36,590 nt of DNA from an uncultured Flavobacteriaceae bacterium (GCA_937136755.1 CAKZOR010000020.1:1-36590), one strand, 5' to 3'; shown: positions 8,539-16,088, counted from the stretch's first letter. Program-made: numbers and translations. Notes: generated from the sequence alone by a model not told the origin.

Positions 8539-9390
8539 ATGACACTAGACTACACTGCTTGTCACTTTGAAGTGACTCCATTACAGCCCGCATCTGATTT
8601 GCTTATAGCGGAATTAGGTTCTTTGGGATTTGAAAGTTTTGAAGAGACCCCTACGGGGGTCATTGCTTATATCAACACTTCTTTTTGGTCTCCTGATTTA
8701 TTGGAGGGTTTAGCGGTGTATGATTATGACGGTTTTTCTTTTTCATATACCACAAAGGAAATTCCTCAAGAAAACTGGAACGCCAATTGGGAGGCCAATT
8801 TTTCTCCCATTCAGGTAGACCATCACTGTGTTGTTAGGGCGCCTTTTCACCAAGCTCCTGAGGTAACTTATGACATTGTCATTGAACCTAAGATGAGTTT
8901 TGGCACAGGACACCATGAGACTACCCACATGATGCTCAGTGCTATTTTAAAGCTGGATTGTCAGGATAAGAAAGTCATGGACATGGGGAGTGGCACAGGA
9001 GTTTTAGCTATTCTCGCTGCTATGAAGGGAGCTACAGATGTAGACGCGGTAGATATAGACCACTGGTGTTATTTAAATGCCGTAGAAAACACAGAAAGAA
9101 ATAGAGTGCCTTTTATTAAAGTATATGAAGGAGACGTTTCTTTCTTAGCCTCTACTGATTTAAAAGAAAAGTCCTACGATATATTTTTGGCCAACATCAA
9201 TAGAAATATTTTGTTAAACGACATGGCCGCTTATAAGAATCACATAGCCCCTGGCGGATACCTTCTTTTAAGTGGCTTCTACGACCAAGACCTAGGCATG
9301 ATTAAAGAGAAATGCGCTTCTTTAGGAATTGAATATCAAAGCCATACAGAGAAGAATGACTGGGTAGCGGCTGTTTTTAAATCTGTTTGA
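8539..9390 (+). CDS. prmA: Ribosomal protein L11 methyltransferase
   Basis: The 283-residue protein has an N-terminal substrate-recognition domain (about 1-95) and a Rossmann SAM-binding domain. The latter includes SFGTGHHETT, VMDMGSGTGVLAI (motif I) and the (N/D)PP-like LANINRNIL. These are the marks of PrmA, which trimethylates L11 at lysines and the N-terminus. It follows tpiA by 2 nt. Close spacing with tpiA and clpS suggests one transcript. Confidence 0.93.
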   Translation: MTLDYTACHFEVTPLQPASDLLIAELGSLGFESFEETPTGVIAYINTSFWSPDLLEGLAVYDYDGFSFSYTTKEIPQENWNANWEANFSPIQVDHHCVVRAPFHQAPEVTYDIVIEPKMSFGTGHHETTHMMLSAILKLDCQDKKVMDMGSGTGVLAILAAMKGATDVDAVDIDHWCYLNAVENTERNRVPFIKVYEGDVSFLASTDLKEKSYDIFLANINRNILLNDMAAYKNHIAPGGYLLLSGFYDQDLGMIKEKCASLGIEYQSHTEKNDWVAAVFKSV

Positions 9391-9410
9391 TTTTTTATAT
9401 TTTTAGGGAT

Positions 9411-9680
9411 ATGAAGGAACAACAGGAATCTTCACAAGATACGTTAGAGGCGGTTCAAAAAGACAACGAGCTCGTGGTATTTAATGATGAGGTGAACACC
9501 TTTGATCATGTCATTAATACCCTGATTAGAGTCTGTAAACATTCTAGTGAACAAGCCCAACAATGCACCCTTATTATTCACTTTAAAGGGAAGTGCACGG
9601 TAAAAACGGGCCCAGTAGATAAGTTAAAACCGCAATGTCAGGGCATTTTAGATGCAGGCATTCAGGCGGAGATTGTATAG
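9411..9680 (+). CDS. clpS: ATP-dependent Clp protease adaptor ClpS
   Basis: I place the start at the ATG at 9411 (89 residues, MKEQQESSQDTLEAV...). An upstream TTG at 9387 would overlap prmA and add eight residues not expected in the family. The core contains VVFNDEVNTFDHVI, the N-degron binding region, then CKHSSEQAQQCTLIIH with the conserved cysteine and histidine region, and ends AGIQAEIV. ClpS delivers N-end-rule substrates to ClpAP-type unfoldases. A flexible polar N-terminus of about 25 residues is normal. It is the last gene of the operon, followed by a strong terminator at 9709. Confidence 0.92.
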   Translation: MKEQQESSQDTLEAVQKDNELVVFNDEVNTFDHVINTLIRVCKHSSEQAQQCTLIIHFKGKCTVKTGPVDKLKPQCQGILDAGIQAEIV

Positions 9681-9708
9681 TAGTGATTAATTTCATTCAT
9701 CACATAAA

Positions 9709-9740
9709 ATAAAAAGCCCCTTTTTAAAGGGGCTTTTTAT
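9709..9740. terminator. Bidirectional terminator between clpS and the YeeE/YedE genes
   Basis: Arms at 9709-9723 and 9726-9740 pair as AAAAAGCCCCTTT with AAAGGGGCTTTTT plus flanking AT pairs. Long A and T tracts on both sides let it serve the converging genes. Confidence 0.93.
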
Positions 9741-9758
9741 TTGTACACTCAGTGGGTT

Positions 9759-10172
9759 TTAATGAGGTAATTTATCTCTTAGAAGTCCATATGCAAAAGT
9801 GCCTAGAAGTGCGGCACCAATCACGATGAGCATACTCATTGCTCCAGTTCCAACAAGAACATACATAGGGCCAGGGCAGGCCCCTGCCAGCGCCCATCCC
9901 AAACCAAAAATGGAGCCTCCAATAATTGCTGAGGTGTAATTTTTAGCTTTATCAGGAATTGCAATGGGTGTACCTGAGAGGTCTTTGATATTGAATTTTT
10001 TGATTAGTGCAATTCCAATAGCACCAAGTACTACAGCACTTCCGATAATTCCATACATATGAAAAGATTCGAAACGAAACATTTCAAATATTCTAAACCA
10101 AGAAACCGCTTCAGATTTTACTAGGAGAATTCCAAAAAATATACCGACGCTTAAAAATTTTAAATATTTCAT
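9759..10172 (-). CDS. YeeE/YedE-like half transporter (DUF6691-type), second subunit
   Basis: The 137-residue membrane protein has about four helices and the motif WALAGACPGPMYV around residues 90-103, with the single conserved cysteine of the YeeE/YedE (DUF395) sulfur-transport family. Proteins of this size are one half of the two-domain YeeE/TsuA-type transporter of thiosulfate or related sulfur species. It starts 3 nt after the stop of the other half (10176-10733), so the two probably form a heteromeric channel from one message. Substrate identity is inferred from the family only. No rhodanese, TusA or sulfur dioxygenase gene is next to them here. Confidence 0.82.
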   Translation of the reverse strand: MKYLKFLSVGIFFGILLVKSEAVSWFRIFEMFRFESFHMYGIIGSAVVLGAIGIALIKKFNIKDLSGTPIAIPDKAKNYTSAIIGGSIFGLGWALAGACPGPMYVLVGTGAMSMLIVIGAALLGTFAYGLLRDKLPH

Positions 10173-10175
10173 AGT

Positions 10176-10733
10176 CTAGAATAATAAGGGTAAAATAAAA
10201 TGTGTCATGAGTAGGCCACCAATGAAAAATCCAATCACGGCCACCAATGATGGGATTTGTAGGTTGCTCAACCCACTGATCGCATGCCCAGAAGTGCAAC
10301 CACCCGCGTAGCGGGTGCCAAAACCAACTAAAAAGCCACCAATAATAAGCATCATGAGTGTTTTTGGTTGGCTTATAGCGTCTAGACTAAAGAGTTCAGG
10401 AGGCAATATACTGGCTCCAGGGTCTTGAAAACCCATTTGTTGTAGTGCTTCTATGGTAGACGCGCTTATGGCAATGTCTGGTTGGTTTTGGAGAAAGTGG
10501 CTTCCAATATACCCACCAATCACTGCGCCTAAAACCACCACTAAGTTCCATTTTTGTGCCTTAAAATCGAACTTAAAGAAGGAAGCTACTTTCCCTGCAC
10601 CACCAATGGCACAGAGTGTTCTCAGGTTAGAAGACATGCCAAAGTTCTTTCCAAATAAAATAAGGCTAAGCATGACTAAAGCGAAAAGGGGACCAGATAC
10701 ATACCAGGGCCAAGGTTCAAGAATAAAATCCAT
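10176..10733 (-). CDS. YeeE/YedE family membrane protein, first subunit
   Basis: The 185-residue protein has about four to five membrane helices and the motif TRYAGGCTSGHAISG (about residues 139-153), the hallmark cysteine motif of YeeE/YedE (DUF395) transporters, plus a first half with VIGGYIGSHF. The family moves thiosulfate or other sulfur compounds through conserved cysteines in the inner membrane. It is the first gene of a two-gene minus operon with the DUF6691-type half. A perfect 14-nt palindrome at 10778-10791 lies 45 nt upstream of its ATG and may be an operator. Confidence 0.85.
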   Translation of the reverse strand: MDFILEPWPWYVSGPLFALVMLSLILFGKNFGMSSNLRTLCAIGGAGKVASFFKFDFKAQKWNLVVVLGAVIGGYIGSHFLQNQPDIAISASTIEALQQMGFQDPGASILPPELFSLDAISQPKTLMMLIIGGFLVGFGTRYAGGCTSGHAISGLSNLQIPSLVAVIGFFIGGLLMTHFILPLLF

Positions 10734-10747
10734 CTAAATATTTTTTT

Positions 10748-10755
10748 TAAAAGTA
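10748..10755 (-). promoter_or_regulatory. Possible -7 element of the YeeE/YedE operon
   Basis: TACTTTTA on the minus strand matches TAnnTTT with A in place of the final G. It lies 14 nt before the ATG at 10733. It is a weak call by itself; its spacing from the palindrome at 10778 is what makes it notable. Confidence 0.35.
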
Positions 10756-10777
10756 AGAAAAATATGATGACCACTTT

Positions 10778-10791
10778 GTAACATATGTTAC
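10778..10791. promoter_or_regulatory. Perfect 14-nt palindrome, candidate operator of the YeeE/YedE operon
   Basis: GTAACATATGTTAC is perfectly symmetric, and two of three flanking bases on each side also pair (TT...AA). Its centre (10784.5) is about 40 nt upstream of the start site predicted from the box at 10748-10755, the usual position for a class II Crp/Fnr-type activator. The form GTA-N8-TAC resembles sites of that regulator superfamily. The identity of the binder is inference. Confidence 0.5.
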
Positions 10792-10810
10792 CAAAGAGAT
10801 GTTATTGATT

Positions 10811-12316
10811 TTATTTAGCATTCACCAGGTAGTTTGTACAAGCAAAGACATTGAATTTTCGAATGGCTTTGCCTTGTTTGTCTCTGAGTATAATGGGGGG
10901 GAGCACCTGGATTTTTTGAAAAAAGGAACTTACTTTTTCTGGAGGGGCCTCAGGGGGTGCTTCATTTTTAAAGCGGGTGTCTGAATCTATAAGGATGGCA
11001 TTTTGTCCTTCTAAAAAACTAAGATCAGGATCTAATATGCCAAATTGTAAGCCATTTTCTCCTATCACATTGGTGCTATAGGTGGGCGTGTCTTGATAAA
11101 ACCTAAGCACGGCTGCAGTTTTATAATTGTCTGTAGAGAAGAAAAAATGGTCAGGATAAGTGACTCTTAATTCATTTACTTCCTTAGATAAGGCTTCCCA
11201 GCCCCACCAGGTGTCGTCTGAGCGAATGGGGACTATATAGGTAGTTAGTTCTATGAGTATCAATAAGTGTATGACTATGGAGATAATAATTTGTGAACGC
11301 ACCCATTTGCGTTTGAAGAAATAGGCGAGCAGAATAAATCCAGAGATGTAACTGGGGACCAACCAGTTGATTTTAATCCAATAAAAAGGTGACAAGAGCA
11401 TAAAGCCCAAGAAAGTTGGGAGGAAAAAAGCCCCTAAAAACAAGGTTTTGTCTGGGGGAAGCTTCCAACTAATCACGATTCTTTTTAGATATTTATAGCA
11501 AAGCACTATGAGGGTTAAAAATGCTGCAGGAAATACCAAAGCCATTTGGGTCGCTATAAATCCGCCCAATAATTTTGGTTTAAAACCAAAATCACTCACG
11601 GAACTAGATCTTCCGGTAGATTGGAAGGTAAAAGAAACAAAATCGTTCTGGGCATTCCAATAATAGACTGGATAAGCCACTGCAGCAAAAAGAATTAGAG
11701 AGAGCCATGGACCGGGTTTAAAGAGGTGCTTTCTTTGGGTGGGGGAGAGGAGTAAAAAAAGCATCAGCCCGAAGGGCAATAAAATAGCCGTGTACTTGCT
11801 GTTAAAGGCCAAGCCCATCCATATCCCCGCCAAAAGCCAATGGTGGAATCTCGCTTTAAAAAGGGCTTTTTCTAAACTCCATAAACTCAAACTCCAAAAA
11901 AGCACTAAGGGTACATCTGGGGTGGAATTTAAGCTGAGCATGCTCCATAGGATGGAGCTACTGGCTAGTAGCATGGCTATCCACAGTTTTGTGGGAGATA
12001 AAAAATTCTTGGACAGGCTGTAAAACACCCAAATGGAGAGTGAGCTCACCGTGAAGTCTGTCATTTTTACGACCGTAACAGTACTTCCAAACAGATCTGT
12101 GGCCGCCCTGAGTAAATAACCGATCATGCCGGGATGGTCAAAATAGGACCAATCTAAGTGCTGGCCATAGAAATAGTAATAGGCGTCTTGTGGCATAAGC
12201 CCCATAAAGGGGAGTATGGCTAGTCTGAGCAGCTGAAAAGAGACTATTAAACTTAGTATGGGATAGGCGCTTAGGGTCCTGCGAAAAAGTGCTGTCAAAA
12301 TTTGGGTTTTTCCCAA
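10811..12316 (-). CDS. ArnT/PMT-like membrane glycosyltransferase (GT39/GT83 type)
   Basis: The protein has 501 residues with about eleven membrane helices. An acidic motif follows the first helix (MPQDAYYYFY, D44) and a second aspartate sits in YFDHPG (D60), as in the GT-C fold of protein mannosyltransferase and ArnT enzymes that use polyprenyl-phosphate sugars. The soluble C-terminal part lies outside the membrane. It probably glycosylates a lipid or envelope component; acceptor and sugar are unknown. The start is uncertain: a TTG at 12316 overlaps a -7-like box (12314-12321) and a hairpin, and a second TTG at 12298 would also work. No ATG is available nearby. It is divergent from the thioredoxin gene. 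Confidence 0.75.
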   Translation of the reverse strand: MGKTQILTALFRRTLSAYPILSLIVSFQLLRLAILPFMGLMPQDAYYYFYGQHLDWSYFDHPGMIGYLLRAATDLFGSTVTVVKMTDFTVSSLSIWVFYSLSKNFLSPTKLWIAMLLASSSILWSMLSLNSTPDVPLVLFWSLSLWSLEKALFKARFHHWLLAGIWMGLAFNSKYTAILLPFGLMLFLLLSPTQRKHLFKPGPWLSLILFAAVAYPVYYWNAQNDFVSFTFQSTGRSSSVSDFGFKPKLLGGFIATQMALVFPAAFLTLIVLCYKYLKRIVISWKLPPDKTLFLGAFFLPTFLGFMLLSPFYWIKINWLVPSYISGFILLAYFFKRKWVRSQIIISIVIHLLILIELTTYIVPIRSDDTWWGWEALSKEVNELRVTYPDHFFFSTDNYKTAAVLRFYQDTPTYSTNVIGENGLQFGILDPDLSFLEGQNAILIDSDTRFKNEAPPEAPPEKVSSFFQKIQVLPPIILRDKQGKAIRKFNVFACTNYLVNAK

Positions 12317-12317
12317 A
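12301..12317. repeat. Perfect inverted repeat at the start of the glycosyltransferase gene
   Basis: TTTGGG (12301-12306), a five-T loop and CCCAAA (12312-12317) form a perfect hairpin that includes the annotated TTG start codon. It also overlaps a minus-strand -7-like element TATCTTTG (12314-12321). Confidence 0.6.
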
Positions 12318-12372
12318 GATATTAATTTAAACTCATGTGACTTGGGTTACATTTTAAATCTAAGCATTTCCT

Positions 12373-12380
12373 TATTTTTG
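12373..12380 (+). promoter_or_regulatory. Bacteroidota -7 promoter element before the thioredoxin gene
   Basis: TATTTTTG matches TAnnTTTG and ends 22 nt before the ATG at 12403. A TTT lies 18 nt upstream as a weak -33 match. Confidence 0.6.
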
Positions 12381-12402
12381 CGTTTAATTAATATCCTTTT
12401 TT

Positions 12403-12699
12403 ATGGCCAGTTTTTCAGATATTATCAATAAAGACACCCCTGTTTTAATAGACTTTTTCGCTACTTGGTGTGGTCCTTGCAAGGCAATGAGTCCTATTTT
12501 AGATGATTTAAAAAAGCAGATGGGAGACCAAGTGTCTATCGTAAAAATAGATGTAGATAAGAATCCGAGGGTAGCGGCAAAATATCAAGTAAGAGGTGTT
12601 CCTACGCTTATGATTTTTAAATCTGGCGAGCAACTCTGGAGGCAATCTGGGGTGTATTCTGCCCATGATTTACAAGCGATTCTAATCCAGTATCTCTAA
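12403..12699 (+). CDS. Thioredoxin
   Basis: The 98-residue protein is a complete single thioredoxin fold with the classic active site WCGPCK (C23 and C26), the KIDVDKNP strand and the cis-proline motif GVPTL. It has no signal peptide, so it is a cytoplasmic disulfide reductase, presumably reduced by thioredoxin reductase (not in the window). It stands alone, with its own -7 element. Its stop is only 15 nt from that of the convergent alkB gene and no hairpin separates them. Confidence 0.93.
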   Translation: MASFSDIINKDTPVLIDFFATWCGPCKAMSPILDDLKKQMGDQVSIVKIDVDKNPRVAAKYQVRGVPTLMIFKSGEQLWRQSGVYSAHDLQAILIQYL

Positions 12700-12714
12700 T
12701 TATAATCGGTGTAG

Positions 12715-13326
12715 TTATTTCCTTACAATAGTTCTAAAGGTGAGGTTTATCCTTGGGCTATGGACTTTTTTAGTCGGGGGGAGCCGGTGGAGCCAATGGG
12801 TTTGAGTAGTGTCTTTCATGACCAGAAGGCTTCCGTGGGCTAGGGGCATGTTTATGACTGTTTTGTCTTCTTTGTGTTTAAAAGCGAATTTTCGCTCCGC
12901 ACCAAAACTAACGGAAGCAATGGCGCCATTTTTTTTGAGGTCTTTTTCTCCATCACTATGCCATGACATACCTTCACTGCCATTGTGGTATAAATTTAAT
13001 AGGCAGGCATTATAGGTTTCTCCAGAAGCTTTTTCTACGGCCTCTTTTATCTCTAACAACAGAGGGGTCCATACCAAGGCTGTTTTCGTTATTTTAGAGT
13101 AGGTATAGGAATAGGCTTTTTCTGCGTACCAGGCGACCTTTCTTTTCGTAATAATTCGCTTTCCGAATATCATGGCCTCATCAGGGGCCCAGGCAATCTC
13201 ATTGAACAAGGCCTGATAGTATTTGTTAGCAGTTTCACTGTTAAAAATAGGCCCGTGATAATGTACAATACCCTCTTTGGGCAACCAGTTATGAGCGGGG
13301 TCTATTGGTGTGCTGAATAAATCCAT
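12715..13326 (-). CDS. alkB: AlkB-like 2-oxoglutarate/Fe(II) dioxygenase
   Basis: The 203-residue protein has the iron ligands H123-x-D125 in SWHSDGE and a distal histidine (H180, HWLHRLP), followed by PRINLTFR with R192 and R198 for 2-oxoglutarate and catalysis. The NLTFR ending and the overall size resemble the ALKBH2/3-like group. Such enzymes remove alkyl groups from DNA or RNA bases by oxidative demethylation. It begins 4 nt after the stop of the esterase-like lipoprotein gene, so it is probably co-transcribed with it, an odd pairing of an intracellular repair enzyme with an exported protein. Confidence 0.9.
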   Translation of the reverse strand: MDLFSTPIDPAHNWLPKEGIVHYHGPIFNSETANKYYQALFNEIAWAPDEAMIFGKRIITKRKVAWYAEKAYSYTYSKITKTALVWTPLLLEIKEAVEKASGETYNACLLNLYHNGSEGMSWHSDGEKDLKKNGAIASVSFGAERKFAFKHKEDKTVINMPLAHGSLLVMKDTTQTHWLHRLPPTKKVHSPRINLTFRTIVRK

Positions 13327-13330
13327 AGGC

Positions 13331-15058
13331 CTATAAATTCCAATTCACCAATTGGTTGTTTTTAGGAGCAGTAGCTTTTAATCGCATTTTTATTTTCTCC
13401 AAATACATGGTATTGTAGCGCAGTCTAGAAATGTAGTTTGGATTTTCGTGGTCACCATTCCAGCAGTGTTCAGCCATGTCTCCATAATCTACCTCACCAC
13501 CGTAATAGGGATTCTTTGTTTTATTGAGAAACATTTCTGTGAGGCTTACGGCATTGTTGAGGTAATAGTTGTCCATATCCCCACAATAAAGGTGAATTTT
13601 ACCCGCTAGGTCTTCTCCTATTGTATCCCAATCTCTTTCCATAATATACCTCAAATCATAGTTTTCTCTCCAATAAGCGGCCACTTCTGAGTCTATTTCC
13701 CCCGTGATTTTATCCCAAATAGGTTTTGGATATCCGTCCTCACCAGTAGGTGAAAATACTGCTTGCCAAATATCCCATTGGTCCCCAGACCTACTGTTTG
13801 TACCCAGAGCCCATTCCCTGTAATTCATATCTTTTAAACTGGATTTTAGCATTCCTTTGCCATCTCTGATTCCTGGTCTAAGGGTTTTTCTATAGGGACC
13901 CTCGGTATAGTAAGCGTTTTTATCCTCATAAATATTCACCGCAGTATAGGCCCTAAAATCTATAGGATCTGGGCATGCAGCAAAGGCACCATTGTACTCT
14001 TTGGGGTAAAAGACTTGAGCAGCAAGGGCTTCCCAACCTCCGGTAGATCCACCGTACAAAAACCGAGCCCAACCTTCTCCTACACCATTAAAAAGAGATT
14101 CTATATGAGGGATTAATTCGTAAGTAATAGCATCTCCATAAGGTCCAATATTAGCTGAATTCACGGCATAAGAGTCGTCATAATAAGGGTTTTGGTGTTG
14201 GATTTCAATAGCAATAAACCGAGGAAAATCTGCAGAGGTCCATTGACTATAGAAATCATAGGCTTCTTTTTCTTGTATGTATTGATACCCTGTAATTCCA
14301 AATCTGCTGTTGTATATACCGTCTTCAGGTATTGCTGTTGGTGGCGTAGTTCTAAAGCCACCAAATGTATCAGGAAAGTGACCGTGAAATACCATTAAGG
14401 GGTAGCGTTCCTCACTTTTGGCATTAAACCCATAGGGTACTAAAACATTGGCTTGTAAATACATAGGCCTGCCCCAAAAAGCACTGAGTTTTTCACTTTT
14501 TATCTTTATATGCTTTATGTATTCAGTGTCTGCAACAGCTTCTATAGGCGGAATTTCCTCAGTAATTTGGAGGTGATTACTCCCAGATTTTGAGAAATTT
14601 ATTTTTTGAGGCTTGCTGTAAATATTCTTTGGACTAATATTCCAGTGTTGTCCCTCTCCTTGGTCCATTGGTAATTGAACTGTGTGTCCGTTTGAGAGCT
14701 CAAAAGTGTCGTATTTATGAAGCAGTGCTTGAACGTAATAAGTGCCCTCAGGTATTGCTGCAACACTGCCCAAAGGATAAGCAAAAACTTCTGGTGAAAT
14801 AGCCCTCTCACTTCCGGGTTTCCAATCATTTACATTGACTCCGAATACTATTCCTGTTTGGTCTGAATCATTAATCTGAAACCTGGGTTCAGCAGTGCTG
14901 TCTTTGGTCATTAAAATGAGTAAACGTCCGTCAAAGCCCTCAGTGCCTAACTCAGCACTATAACTGACGGTAAATACTTTTTGTGTGGTTTCTTGGCAGC
15001 TTACAAAAAGCATTAAAATTCCAGTGAATAGAATGGTTTTTAAAAAATATGGTTTCAT
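13331..15058 (-). CDS. Lipoprotein with alpha/beta-hydrolase (esterase-like) domain
   Basis: The 575-residue protein starts with a lipoprotein signal (hydrophobic residues 8-19, lipobox ending at C21 in LFVSC). Residues about 25-180 look like beta-rich domains. From about 195 it resembles the PF00756-type esterases: PLMVFHGHFPD, nucleophile elbow GGSTGG (S338), acidic candidates around D494-D496 (YCGDMDNYY) and histidine candidates H531 and H537. It is probably an outer or periplasmic membrane-anchored hydrolase; the substrate is unknown. The gene is followed by alkB after 4 nt and preceded by the NTF2-like gene 70 nt upstream. The triad assignment apart from S338 is tentative. Confidence 0.75.
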   Translation of the reverse strand: MKPYFLKTILFTGILMLFVSCQETTQKVFTVSYSAELGTEGFDGRLLILMTKDSTAEPRFQINDSDQTGIVFGVNVNDWKPGSERAISPEVFAYPLGSVAAIPEGTYYVQALLHKYDTFELSNGHTVQLPMDQGEGQHWNISPKNIYSKPQKINFSKSGSNHLQITEEIPPIEAVADTEYIKHIKIKSEKLSAFWGRPMYLQANVLVPYGFNAKSEERYPLMVFHGHFPDTFGGFRTTPPTAIPEDGIYNSRFGITGYQYIQEKEAYDFYSQWTSADFPRFIAIEIQHQNPYYDDSYAVNSANIGPYGDAITYELIPHIESLFNGVGEGWARFLYGGSTGGWEALAAQVFYPKEYNGAFAACPDPIDFRAYTAVNIYEDKNAYYTEGPYRKTLRPGIRDGKGMLKSSLKDMNYREWALGTNSRSGDQWDIWQAVFSPTGEDGYPKPIWDKITGEIDSEVAAYWRENYDLRYIMERDWDTIGEDLAGKIHLYCGDMDNYYLNNAVSLTEMFLNKTKNPYYGGEVDYGDMAEHCWNGDHENPNYISRLRYNTMYLEKIKMRLKATAPKNNQLVNWNL

Positions 15059-15128
15059 AAGGATGGTTATTTACTACTCAAGATAGTGATTATTCAATCA
15101 TCATGGATTCGGTTTTTATATATCTGGT

Positions 15129-15599
15129 TTATTGGCAATCTGCTCTTCTTCTAGAATCGGTGATATTGATTATTTTCCAGGTATTCTCTTGTTTCATGAG
15201 ATGAATAGAATTTACCCCGCAGTGACTAAAAGTATCTCCAAGCCAAAATTCATACCCCACCCATGCATGGGCAAGTGGTCCGTCTATCTTGATATTAAAA
15301 GAAAGGAGTTTTTCATTCCAGGTAGGACTGTCTTCTCTGGAAAGCACTGCTTTAACAAAGGCATTGCCTGATGTTTGTGTGGTGACTACTTTACCTCCTC
15401 TATTCCCTACAGAGTTTAAAGTGAATAAGGAATCTGTAGTTTGTGTTAAAATTTGAGCGTCTTTTTGGTGAAAGCCTTCAAAAAATAGTTCTATGGTTTT
15501 TTTAACGGCCCCTTCTTCTGAAACCTGAGCAGTTCCTGTTAGAGGAAGCAAAAACAATAGGGCTTGACAAATAAATAGCAGGTATTGAAACTGTTTCAT
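15129..15599 (-). CDS. Exported NTF2-like (SnoaL/DUF4440-type) protein
   Basis: The 156-residue protein has a signal peptide (MKQFQYLLFICQALLFLLPL, likely cleaved after TGTA or TAQ). The mature part has the cone-shaped NTF2-like pattern: an N-terminal helix (KKTIELFFEGFHQKDAQIL), then strands with HAWVGYEFWLGD and WKIINITDSRR. Such proteins bind small ligands or act as lyases and isomerases, and the fold alone does not fix the role. It appears to head a minus-strand unit with the esterase-like lipoprotein and alkB. Confidence 0.75.
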   Translation of the reverse strand: MKQFQYLLFICQALLFLLPLTGTAQVSEEGAVKKTIELFFEGFHQKDAQILTQTTDSLFTLNSVGNRGGKVVTTQTSGNAFVKAVLSREDSPTWNEKLLSFNIKIDGPLAHAWVGYEFWLGDTFSHCGVNSIHLMKQENTWKIINITDSRRRADCQ

Positions 15600-15649
15600 G
15601 ACTTAAATATTTTTTTGAAGATAAAAAATGAAAACCATACATTTAGGGT

Positions 15650-15736
15650 ATGGGAGCATTAAAATTCTTAAAAAAATACTGGGTCCTGATTACCTTTATT
15701 TGGTTTGTGTTAATGATTTATTTCAACAATAGGTAG
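15650..15736 (+). CDS. Possible 28-residue single-helix membrane peptide
   Basis: From ATG 15650 the frame reads MGALKFLKKYWVLITFIWFV and then LMIYFNNR before TAG. It has a basic N-terminus and one strongly hydrophobic helix with a polar end. A TACATTTA box (15638-15645) resembles a -7 element, but it is so close that the message would be nearly leaderless. The sequence resembles the N-terminal membrane segment of DivIC/FtsB-type septum proteins, cut off right after the helix. It could be a microprotein, a remnant of such a gene, or chance. Nothing recognisable follows the stop. Confidence 0.3.
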   Translation: MGALKFLKKYWVLITFIWFVLMIYFNNR

Positions 15737-15826
15737 TTGAAGTTTCGCTTCGTTTCAGGAATTCTCACGAATACACAGGATTAGCCTCGCTTCGCTCGGC
15801 TTTTCCAGACAAAGCTCCGCTTTGAA
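15737..15826. repeat. Cluster of short GC-rich palindromes (cgcttcg modules)
   Basis: Three small hairpin-forming modules follow each other: GAAGTTTCGCTTC near 15739-15751, GCCTCGCTTCGCTCGGC at 15784-15800, and AAAGCTCCGCTTT at 15811-15823. A related CCTCGCTTTGCTAC lies at 16310-16323. They sit in noncoding DNA around the tRNA gene and may be an intergenic repeat family. Confidence 0.4.
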
Positions 15827-15834
15827 AATGGCCC

Positions 15835-15866
15835 AAAAAAAAGCGCTCAAGTAAACTTGGCGCTTT
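15835..15866 (-). terminator. Terminator of the tRNA-Arg transcript
   Basis: On the minus strand AAAGCGC (15866-15860) pairs with GCGCTTT (15846-15840), extended by CAAG/CTTG around a small loop with one bulged base. It is followed by a T run. It lies 20 nt beyond the tRNA 3' end. Confidence 0.85.
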
Positions 15867-15885
15867 ATTTTTTTCCATTTATTAG

Positions 15886-15959
15886 TGACCTCGACAGGAT
15901 TCAAACCTGTAACCTTCTGAGCCGTAATCAGATGCGCTATTCAGTTGCGCCACGAGGCC
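15886..15959 (-). tRNA. tRNA-Arg(ACG)
   Basis: The 74-nt minus-strand sequence folds as a tRNA. The acceptor stem is GGCCTCG with CGAGGTC (one G-U pair) and the discriminator is A. The anticodon arm is TCTGA-TTACGGC-TCAGA with anticodon ACG, and the T arm is ACAGG-TTTGAAT-CCTGT with the usual TTTGAAT-type loop. The first anticodon base is normally deaminated to inosine by TadA to read CGU, CGC and CGA. The CCA end is not encoded. A strong promoter lies just upstream and a terminator just downstream, so it is a single-gene transcript. Confidence 0.96.
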
Positions 15960-15982
15960 GTTATTGTCCCTTGTTGGGGCTG

Positions 15983-16012
15983 CAAATATAATTCTTTTTG
16001 GGCTTGTGCCAA
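15983..16012 (-). promoter_or_regulatory. Promoter of tRNA-Arg with both -33 and -7 elements
   Basis: On the minus strand a TTG (16012-16010) is followed after exactly 19 nt by TATATTTG (15990-15983), an ideal Bacteroidota housekeeping promoter. It ends 23 nt before the tRNA 5' end. Confidence 0.8.
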
Positions 16013-16088
16013 ATACTTGTGTGAAATACTTACGAGAAATCTACTTGCTTTAAAATTTAAGCAAAAAGTACTGACGGGAATAGGGTTC

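Noticed and set aside
10895..10901. Seven-G tract in the glycosyltransferase gene as a phase-variation switch
   Set aside because: It is short, lies near the 3' end of the coding region, and the frame is intact; nothing else suggests slippage.
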